Below are positions 26,048 through 32,604 of a DNA stretch of 64,000 nucleotides, piece after piece. Source of the stretch: JBGPTK01 sp963797765 (GTDB taxonomy: Bacteria; Acidobacteriota; Terriglobia; Acidiferrales; UBA7541); contig CAWCQU010000003.1 in NCBI GenBank assembly GCA_963797765.1, positions 1,240,001 to 1,304,000 of the forward strand, read 5' to 3'. The position numbers were made by a program, and so were the translations under genes. The notes under the pieces are model-generated. The model was given only the letters and a program-made list of their open reading frames with translations. It was not told where the DNA came from and made no database searches. Every line of letters starts with the position of its first letter. The stretch's first letter is position 1.

Positions 26048-28162
26048 TTGAAGTTATTTTCTGAACGCGGCAGGCGAGGGATTTGCGTGGCCGGGGTGGC
26101 GGCACTTTTGGGGGTGCTGGTGCTGCAGCTGGTGTTTTCCGTGCGGAGGGAGTCGCTTAGTTGGGATGAAGGCGACCATATTTTTGCGGGATATATGTCG
26201 TGGAAGGACGGGGATTTTGGTTTGAATCCGGAACATCCCCCACTGGTGAAGATGGTAGCGACGCTGCCTCTTCTGCCGATGAACCTTAAGGTGCCCAGGT
26301 TGCAGAACCGCAATTTCAAGCTGGAGGCCTACTTTGACGGCAGAGATTTAATTTTCGGAAACGATGCGGAGAAGATCATTTTCCGGGCGCGCATGGCGGC
26401 GATGAGTTTTACCGTGGTGCTGGCACTGGTGGTGTTTCTGGCGACGCGGGAAATGTTTGGAACGGGCGCTGGTTTCATCGCGTTGACGCTCGTCGTGTTT
26501 GAACCGAACCTGCTGGCGCACGGGGCTTTGGTGACTACTGACGCGGGGCTGGCGTGTTTTTTGATCGCGACTATTTATGCTTTTTACCGGTACGTAAAAG
26601 CGCCGTCTATGTGGCGGCTGGTTGTGACCGGGCTCGCGGCGGGATTCGCGGCGGCTACGAAGCATTCGGCGATTCTTTTGTTGCCGATTCTGGCGGTGCT
26701 GGCCTTGACTGAAATATTTCGGCGCGGCGGGCAACCAGAGCGGGATGGCGAAGTTTTGCCGGAGAACCGGGGCAAGCAGGCGTTGCGGCTGGGGGTTGCT
26801 ATCGGGGTGGTGACAGGAATTGCTGTCGCGATTTTGTGGGGCGCGTACGGATTTCGTTACCGGGCGCGTCCCGGGGGAATGGAAATTAATCCGCCACTAG
26901 CGGAGGCGGTGCGGGGGCTCACGCCGCTGGAGGCGCGGGCCATATCGAGTTTCGCGCACTGGCATTTGCTGCCGGAGTCGTATCTTTACGGACTCGCGGA
27001 TGTGCGCGATGTGGCGAATTTCATGCCGAGCTACATTTTTGGAAAGGTGTATGCGCATGGGGTGTGGTTTTATTTCCCGGTTGCGTTCGTGATCAAATCG
27101 ACGCTGGGATTGATGGGATTGCTGTTGCTGGCGATTGTCGCAATTGCGGTGGGTGGGTGGCGGGGAGGAAGGCAAAGGCGTGGGATCACCGCAGAGGCGC
27201 AGAGGGACGCAGAGAGAGGAAACGCGGAGGAAGCGGGTGGCACATGGGGGCAGGGGCGCGAAATCTTTTTTTTGACGATTCCGCCGCTGGTTTATTTGGC
27301 GGTGTCGATGGGATCGCGGCTGAATATCGGGGCACGGCATATTCTGCTGGTTTTTATTTTTGCGGCAATGCTGAGCGCGGGAATCATGTGGAACTTGATT
27401 CGATGGGACCGGCGGTGGATTTATCCGGTGGCGGCGCTGGTGCTATTTCACGTAGTTTCGTCGGCACGCGCGTTTCCAACTTCCTATATGGCCTACTCGA
27501 ATGAGCTTTGGGGAGGGCCGAGCGCGACATACAAATATTTGACGGATTCGAATACGGATTGGGGACAACAACTGATCGCTACGAAGAAATATTTGGACCG
27601 GCGGGGAGTGAAGAATTGCTGGTTTGCATATTTTGTTTATCCCGCGATTCGGCCAGTCAGCTACGGAATTCCGTGCCAGCCGCTTCCGACTCCGGACACC
27701 AACTGGTTCGGCGAACAAGTTGACGCCCCTGCGACGATTGAGGGACCGGTGCTGATCAGCGCTTCGGTGCTAACCGGATACGAGCGAGGATCGAACATAC
27801 TGAACCCCTACCGTCAATTTCAGGAAATTCAGCCATCCGCTGTGATCGAACATGGAATTTTTGTGTTCGATGGAGCGTTTTCCGTGCCAATGGCCTCGGC
27901 GCTCGGACATGTTCAAAGGGCCCGGCGATTCTATGGCGAAAAACAATTTGACGAGGCTTTCAAAGAAGCGCGGGCCGCGGAGGCGCTGGCTCCGGACGCT
28001 CTGCAGACGCAAATGATGCTGGGGGATGTGCTGGCGGCAATCGGGCGAGGCGCGGAAGCCGATGCGGCTTTCGAGAAGGCGCTTGCTGTTGCTAACACGA
28101 TGGAACCAAGCGCCCAAAAGGTTTGGATTCCGGTCATTAGCCAACGGCGGGAGATCAGGTGA
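26048..28162 (+). CDS. GT39-like membrane glycosyltransferase with C-terminal TPR-like tail
   Basis: 704-aa polytopic membrane protein of the dolichyl-phosphate-mannose protein mannosyltransferase-like (GT-C) fold. After TM1 comes the first-loop acidic motif SLSWDEGDHIFAGYMSW with DE, then PEHPPLVKM, a hallmark of this family. About ten further hydrophobic segments follow, with ATKHSAILLLP in the middle. The last ~70 residues (ARRFYGEKQFDEAFKEARAAE, then ALQTQMMLGDVLAAIGRG) read as a TPR-like repeat. The frame is open to 25952, but TTG at 26048 is chosen: GGAGGAG at 26033-26039 lies eight bases upstream. A charged stretch encoded at 27187-27230 looks like an in-frame insertion of a dispersed repeat. 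It probably glycosylates proteins or lipids at the periplasmic face. Confidence 0.87.
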   Translation: MKLFSERGRRGICVAGVAALLGVLVLQLVFSVRRESLSWDEGDHIFAGYMSWKDGDFGLNPEHPPLVKMVATLPLLPMNLKVPRLQNRNFKLEAYFDGRDLIFGNDAEKIIFRARMAAMSFTVVLALVVFLATREMFGTGAGFIALTLVVFEPNLLAHGALVTTDAGLACFLIATIYAFYRYVKAPSMWRLVVTGLAAGFAAATKHSAILLLPILAVLALTEIFRRGGQPERDGEVLPENRGKQALRLGVAIGVVTGIAVAILWGAYGFRYRARPGGMEINPPLAEAVRGLTPLEARAISSFAHWHLLPESYLYGLADVRDVANFMPSYIFGKVYAHGVWFYFPVAFVIKSTLGLMGLLLLAIVAIAVGGWRGGRQRRGITAEAQRDAERGNAEEAGGTWGQGREIFFLTIPPLVYLAVSMGSRLNIGARHILLVFIFAAMLSAGIMWNLIRWDRRWIYPVAALVLFHVVSSARAFPTSYMAYSNELWGGPSATYKYLTDSNTDWGQQLIATKKYLDRRGVKNCWFAYFVYPAIRPVSYGIPCQPLPTPDTNWFGEQVDAPATIEGPVLISASVLTGYERGSNILNPYRQFQEIQPSAVIEHGIFVFDGAFSVPMASALGHVQRARRFYGEKQFDEAFKEARAAEALAPDALQTQMMLGDVLAAIGRGAEADAAFEKALAVANTMEPSAQKVWIPVISQRREIR
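27187..27230 (+). repeat. Dispersed ACCGCAGAGGCGC repeat inside the glycosyltransferase gene
   Basis: ACCGCAGAGGCGCAGAGGG followed by ACGCAGAGAGAGG and ACGCGGAGG, i.e. three degenerate CGCAGAG units in a row. The same core in reverse orientation is at 15921-15939. In the protein it encodes a hydrophilic Ala/Glu/Arg segment (ITAEAQRDAERGNAEE) between two membrane helices, which looks added rather than ancestral. Confidence 0.6.
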
Positions 28163-28423
28163 AAGATCTGGGCTCCGATCCAAAGGATCGTCCCCATTGA
28201 AGCGATCGGCTGCAAGTGTGAAGAGTAAGCTCCCCGAGAATAGAGCCCACACCAAGGCCAAAGCAGCTACCACCCAAAACTGGTCCGTTTGCCGGTCGGT
28301 TCATTTGCGGAAAATTTGTTTTTGGAGTGGTGCTATATGGAACATACAGCTTTGCGGCACGGGCGCATAGTCGTGGCTACCGGGGATTTGAATGTTGGTA
28401 TCCCGGGCTTGGAGGACTAGTTC

Positions 28424-28711
28424 ATGCTCATGCACACTTTTGTTCGCTACATTAGTTCATTCATCTTGGCTGCCGCGATTGTTGCACCGAATGCAATTAT
28501 GGCTGCTCCTCGACCTCAAGGCGCCAGCGTACAGGTCCGAGTGTACGACCGGGACCACCGTGATTACCATAACTGGGACCACCACGAAGACCGCGCCTAC
28601 CGGCATTACTTGGTGGTACAGCATAGGAGTTATCGCTCGTACCACCGGCAGAGCTACAGAGTGCAGAGACATTACTGGAATTGGCGGCACAGTCATCCGG
28701 ACCGGGATTAA
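28424..28711 (+). CDS. Small secreted protein rich in His, Tyr, Arg and Asp
   Basis: 95-aa protein with a signal peptide (FVRYISSFILAAAIVAPNAIMAA). The mature part of about 65 residues is very rich in His, Tyr and Arg: RVYDRDHRDYHNWDHHEDRA and HYWNWRHSHPDRD. ATG at 28424 has GGAGG nine bases upstream. Similar short extracytoplasmic proteins with a YD-x-HxDYHxWDxHEDRAY pattern are, from memory, common in acidobacteria; their function is unknown. Metal binding or an envelope role is conceivable from composition. Confidence 0.72.
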   Translation: MLMHTFVRYISSFILAAAIVAPNAIMAAPRPQGASVQVRVYDRDHRDYHNWDHHEDRAYRHYLVVQHRSYRSYHRQSYRVQRHYWNWRHSHPDRD

Positions 28712-28769
28712 TGACGAGCGATTGGAAGATATCCATTCAGAAAGTTCAGGCGATGAACAGGAGGCGACC

Positions 28770-28841
28770 ATGTTCGGTTACGGATTGGTTGGGACGATCG
28801 TAATCATATTGATTGTGGTGTGGCTTGTGAAGCGAGTGTGA
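28770..28841 (+). CDS. 23-aa hydrophobic membrane microprotein
   Basis: Very short frame of 23 codons, starting MFGYGLVGT and ending VVWLVKRV. It is preceded by a perfect AGGAGG Shine-Dalgarno at five-base spacing, so it is likely translated. Nearly all of it is one membrane helix with a basic C-terminus. It starts 59 bp after the His/Tyr-rich secreted protein and may share its transcript. No function can be assigned. Confidence 0.55.
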   Translation: MFGYGLVGTIVIILIVVWLVKRV

Positions 28842-28883
28842 GTGAGTTTGAAGAGAAGAGAAAGAACGAAAAAGGAAGAACCT

Positions 28884-28912
28884 CCACTTTCCCTGTGAGG
28901 CCGGGAAAGTGG
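28884..28912. repeat. Palindromic repeat, family 2, copy 2
   Basis: CCACTTTCCC (28884-28893) pairs perfectly with GGGAAAGTGG (28903-28912) around a nine-base loop. It shares GNCCGGGAAAG with the copy at 25741-25775. It lies 43 bp after the 23-aa frame, where it may also act as a terminator or RNA-end element. Confidence 0.65.
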
Positions 28913-29165
28913 GGTCACCCTCGGCACAATTGGTCCGAGGATCAGCGCAGACCTTCGATGCCCCGAGTAAACTAGCGGCGCCCCCCGAACTTCAAGACAG
29001 CCGGTACGGCCGTTCATTCGAAATAGCGATGAACGCTATTCAAATCTTGCGTTGGACTTGGTGTGGGCGAATGCCTCAACATACTAGGCAGTGAAAGAAG
29101 GGTTGGCCGTTCGGTTCATTGTTACGGAAATTCCTGGCAGCGTCTGATCCAAGGAGGAATTCGGG

Positions 29166-29528
29166 ATGAGGAAGCCTGCTTTGCTTTCGATGGTGGCGTT
29201 CTTGATGCTGGCACCGCTCGGCGTATCGGCTGGCCAGGATGGGGCGGTGACCCAGCCACGAGCGAGCCTGGATGCGGCGAAGGCGGCCAAGAAAACCATA
29301 GGAATTACGGGAACGGTGAGCGAAGACGGCAGGACGATCACGGCGGAGAAGGACGGCCGCGTGTGGAGCGTGAGCAACCCGGAAGCGCTGAATGGGATCG
29401 CTGAACGGCGCGTGAAGGTGCGAGCGCGTGTGGAACTTGCCGCGAGCCAGATTGAAATCGTGTCCATATCGGTGATCGCGGAAGAAGCGGGCGGGATTCG
29501 ATATGGAGACGCCGCGTTTAGAAGGTAA
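29166..29528 (+). CDS. Small secreted protein, OB-like, function unknown
   Basis: 120-aa protein with a signal peptide ending near GVSAGQ (about 23). The mature core reads GITGTVSEDGRTITAEKDGR then VWSVSNPEAL and RRVKVRARVELAASQIEIVS, a pattern of short beta-strands like the small OB-fold-type extracytoplasmic proteins frequent in acidobacteria. ATG at 29166 is preceded by AAGGAGG at ten-base spacing. No neighbour reveals a role. A stem-loop follows at 29586-29603. Confidence 0.75.
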   Translation: MRKPALLSMVAFLMLAPLGVSAGQDGAVTQPRASLDAAKAAKKTIGITGTVSEDGRTITAEKDGRVWSVSNPEALNGIAERRVKVRARVELAASQIEIVSISVIAEEAGGIRYGDAAFRR

Positions 29529-29585
29529 AGAGACTTAGAGACCCACCAATTTATACCTACTGAAAATTCCGCCGATTGATTGGCG

Positions 29586-29603
29586 CGAGGCGGCTCCGCC
29601 TCG
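29586..29603 (+). terminator. Terminator-like hairpin after the small secreted protein
   Basis: CGAGGCGG-CT-CCGCCTCG, a perfect eight-base stem followed by TTTG. It lies 58 bp after the stop at 29528. The short T-run makes it a weak terminator candidate; it could equally be a palindromic repeat. Confidence 0.4.
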
Positions 29604-29691
29604 TTTGGGCAAGACGACGCGCCGTTACATTCAAACGTCAAGAAAGAGGGCGCGGCTGAAGCCGGCCCCTAGATGTGATTCTTTAGGAGTA

Positions 29692-30201
29692 TCAGTGCGA
29701 ATCTGCTTTTTCCTTGGGGCGAGGGCAAGAACGCATGGCTCGCTTCATCAGAAGAACATCCAACTCGTTCACCACTCCATCGCCGTTCAGGTCGGAGCCG
29801 CAGAGCTCGCAGGGGCCGAAGTGTGATTTCAAGATTGATAAATCGTCGTCATCCACCTGCCCGTCGCGATTGAGATCGGCGCGAGCGCAAAGGCCGATGC
29901 AATCTTTTCCTAACCGACCCGCGACCGTGAGGACGTCAGCGAAGTCAGTTTGGCCGCTGTCGTTGAAATCCCAGACGCTGGGACCTGCGCCGAGGAATTT
30001 GATGGTTCCGGCAAGGTCGAAAAGATTCACGCGCTTGTCGAGGTTACCATCGCCGAGACAGGCTACTTCGGAATTGAGTTGGGCGTTCAAGGCAGCCTGC
30101 AGCTTTTTGTATTCCGGTTTCAGGTTGGCGGGAACGCAATCGATGGGATCTTGTCCCGTGCTGGGATCGCAGGCGAGATTGTTGATATCGAGGCCGACGG
30201 G
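29692..30201 (-). CDS. Dockerin-like calcium-binding tail of the sulfatase (frameshifted part)
   Basis: In the frame entered after about 30202 the sulfatase continues as PVGLDINNLACDPSTGQDP and YKKLQAALNAQLNSEVAC, then a string of three dockerin-type or EF-hand-like loops: DFNDSGQTDFADVLTVAGRL, ADLNRDGQVDDDDLSILKSH and SDLNGDGVVNELDVLLMKRA. Asp/Asn at alternate positions fit calcium coordination. The junction is at a run of four G on the plus strand (30199-30202): removing one base joins TVIPPEP directly to VGLDINN. The piece has no start signal of its own. Confidence 0.72.
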   Translation of the reverse strand, partial: PVGLDINNLACDPSTGQDPIDCVPANLKPEYKKLQAALNAQLNSEVACLGDGNLDKRVNLFDLAGTIKFLGAGPSVWDFNDSGQTDFADVLTVAGRLGKDCIGLCARADLNRDGQVDDDDLSILKSHFGPCELCGSDLNGDGVVNELDVLLMKRAMRSCPRPKEKADSH

Positions 30202-32254
30202 GTTCAGGAGGAATAACCGTGGGCTTCAAACTATAAAATTCGTTGATGGTCTTCCGCTCGAAGGGAGGAAAGACCGTAGTGCACTGCGGGCCGGGGCAGA
30301 GCGGCTTGGTACAGTCGGCGAATTGGCGCTCGACGAATTTGTTATCGGTGTCGCGCTCGGCGTATTGGTTGATCGGAAGAATGGAAGTGGGCGAGGGGGG
30401 ATCTCCCTGCCCGGTGTTGAGAGCCTGCACGGCGCAGCAGGAATTCCACGCGCCATTATAGCTATTGGGATCGGGATTCGGAAATTGCAACGGGTTTTGG
30501 TCGGTGGAATCCGGCGGACCAAACCAGATGCCGTTATTTTCCTGCTCGCAGAACGCGCGCGTGGAGAACAGGACTTCGGAACACTGGCCGCCGCTGAGGC
30601 TTTGCGTCGAACCGGAACCGACCAGGCTGCCGCCCACAACACAAGGCCAGCTGCGAGTTTGGTTATTGGTGGGAGTCTCAAACACGCCGGGGCCAAGTTG
30701 CGTGAAATTGGTGGTGCGCGTTTCACCAGGATCGGGATCGGAGAGGTGAGAGAGCATCGGCTTGCTATCGAGCACGTGGGCGGGAGGAACGGCTTCGTCC
30801 ACGTTTACTCCGGCCATTTCTCCGAAGAGCTGAAATAAATCCGCGCCGTTAATCATGTGATTGTCGATGCGGCCGGTGGCGCCCTGAACCAAATTCCCGG
30901 CGACGATCAGCGGGACCCACACGCCCGTTTGATAGACGCTTCCCTTGGATTGCGCGACCTGATCGGGGGCGAAGGGCGGTTTCACCAGGAACGCATACGT
31001 GCCATTATCGCCGACGACGACGAGCTGCGTGCCGCTGTGTTCAAGTTCGGGGATGTGGCGATTTCCGCTGGAATCGGTTGCGGTGATGATCGTTCCATTG
31101 CTATCCAATTTCGCCAGGCCCATTCCCTGCAGCAGGCGGCCGATTTCCAGGTCCATGGCTTGCAGCATTGCCGCGGCGATCATACGCTGCTGGATAATGC
31201 TGGGCGGCGTGGCGCCCTGGCACTGGAGCGTGGAAAGAGGCGGGATGGTGGAATCGTTGGGAACGAGCGAGGCGGGCGGTTGCTGGAAGGGAGTGTGCAC
31301 GGTGTTGTAGGCAACCGTCACCATGCGCGGACCTTTCTGTTTTTGCCACCAATTCACGGCGATGTTGGTCTGCGCGGTGGTCATATATTCGCGGGAGATT
31401 TCCGGTTCCACGTGGCACTGATTGGGGCCGGTATTTTGGGGAAGCGCGCCCTGGTTGATGGTGTCCTGCCAGACGTAATACGCGTTGGTTTTGGTGAAAT
31501 CCAATTGGGACGGGACGGGAGAAGTGCAGGACTGATTGGCGAGAAAGAGGCCGCCGGAGTCGAGGCAGACTTTGCCGTCGTTGGCGATCTGGCAACTTCC
31601 GTTGCTTTGATAGCAGGAGCCGGATTGATTGGCCTGATTGAAGCCGCATCCGAAAGTGCCGAGCCCGGGTGGAGTGTTTTTATCTCCCGCGGAAATATCG
31701 ATCGCGCCAGGGCTCGCGCCCAAATTGCCATTGAAATAATCCCAACCGAGAGTGGCAGGAGAACAATTGCCGGAAGGATTGGCTTCGCCGAGATGGAATT
31801 TTCCGACGAGCGCGCTGGAATATCCGGCTTGAGCGAGGACGCGCGGAATGGTGGTTTCATAGGGAGAAACTTGCGAAACCGGCAGCATGTTGTCGATCAG
31901 GGCGCTGGTGACTCCGGTGCGCATGGGATAACGGCCGGTGAAAAAAACGGCGCGGGAGGGCGAGCATTCGGGCATCACCCAGGTGTTACCAAATTTTACG
32001 CCGGAGAGCCCGATGGCGTTGATGTTTGCGAGCGGCAAGGGATTTGACGGATCGTACACGGGCAGTTGATCGATGCCGACGTCGTCCAGAATGATGAAGA
32101 CGATATCGTGCGGCTTGTGGCTCATTCGATCGGAGTGGCTGTGTGAGCTGTCGCCGTCAGAATCATGATGCGAGGATTGTGGCCACGCGGGCGCAGCGAC
32201 GAACGCGAGGATCATGAATACAAATATGCAAGCGAAGGCCGGGTGGCGACGCAT
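30044..32254 (-). CDS. Secreted sulfatase (alkaline phosphatase superfamily), main part
   Basis: Exported type I sulfatase, hydrolysing a sulfate ester. A signal peptide spans residues 1-26. The metal-binding DD is in IVFIILDDVGIDQLP (57-58), and the formylglycine site is CSPSR (97-101) in VMPECSPSRAVFFTGRYPMR, the Cys-type motif matured by formylglycine-generating enzyme. Further family motifs are VGKFHLG (about 150) and VAYNTVHTPF. After about 500 the protein carries a Cys-rich insertion. The open frame runs to 30044, but homology leaves it near 30205 and continues in the next frame with dockerin-type repeats. ATG at 32254 has GAGGTG five bases upstream. The substrate is unknown; no FGE gene is in the window. 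Confidence 0.88.
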   Translation of the reverse strand: MRRHPAFACIFVFMILAFVAAPAWPQSSHHDSDGDSSHSHSDRMSHKPHDIVFIILDDVGIDQLPVYDPSNPLPLANINAIGLSGVKFGNTWVMPECSPSRAVFFTGRYPMRTGVTSALIDNMLPVSQVSPYETTIPRVLAQAGYSSALVGKFHLGEANPSGNCSPATLGWDYFNGNLGASPGAIDISAGDKNTPPGLGTFGCGFNQANQSGSCYQSNGSCQIANDGKVCLDSGGLFLANQSCTSPVPSQLDFTKTNAYYVWQDTINQGALPQNTGPNQCHVEPEISREYMTTAQTNIAVNWWQKQKGPRMVTVAYNTVHTPFQQPPASLVPNDSTIPPLSTLQCQGATPPSIIQQRMIAAAMLQAMDLEIGRLLQGMGLAKLDSNGTIITATDSSGNRHIPELEHSGTQLVVVGDNGTYAFLVKPPFAPDQVAQSKGSVYQTGVWVPLIVAGNLVQGATGRIDNHMINGADLFQLFGEMAGVNVDEAVPPAHVLDSKPMLSHLSDPDPGETRTTNFTQLGPGVFETPTNNQTRSWPCVVGGSLVGSGSTQSLSGGQCSEVLFSTRAFCEQENNGIWFGPPDSTDQNPLQFPNPDPNSYNGAWNSCCAVQALNTGQGDPPSPTSILPINQYAERDTDNKFVERQFADCTKPLCPGPQCTTVFPPFERKTINEFYSLKPTVIPPEPRRPRYQQSRLRSQHGTRSHRLRSRQPETGIQKAAGCLERPTQFRSSLSRRW

Positions 32255-32604
32255 GGCGCACCTCTTTTTTTAAATTGATGATGGGGGGACGAGCCCGCAA
32301 CAGCGGAGAGATACTAGCATTGAGAATTTTTGGAAACAATTGGAAATGGGCATTGCCGGAGATTATTTCCGGCCTAGTAGTACTGAAACGAGTTTGGACC
32401 TGTTTGATTCCACCGAGGGTTGCGTTTTCTTGAGGTGCGATTTTGGCTCGGGATCCCTCACCGACGTTCGGGATGACGGCGGTCAGAACGCGGTTAGTAG
32501 CGCGACACCAGCTGAGCAAGAGCAGTTCAGTAAAATAAATGCGAGATCGAGATCGCCCTTCGCTTGGCGATCTCGATCAAATGCTCATTGCCAACTTGCG
32601 GTCT
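32255..32604. other. Intergenic region between two minus-strand secreted-protein genes
   Basis: 350 bp with no credible coding frame. It holds the hairpin at 32545-32578 (described separately) at its right end, and near the sulfatase start the Shine-Dalgarno and presumably the promoter of that gene. A TAGTAGTACT element lies at 32374-32383. Nothing else stands out. Confidence 0.5.
32545..32578 (-). terminator. Strong stem-loop after the repeat-rich secreted protein gene
   Basis: GATCGAGATCGCC (32545-32557) and GGCGATCTCGATC (32566-32578) form a perfect 13-base stem with an eight-base loop. On the minus strand it is followed by TCGCATTTATTTT. It lies 27 bp past the stop of the gene ending at 32605, so transcription termination is the likely role. 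Confidence 0.7.

Noticed and set aside
29714..30838. Plus-strand frame of about 374 codons over the sulfatase gene
   Set aside because: No motifs; the minus strand encodes the sulfatase and dockerin-like tail.
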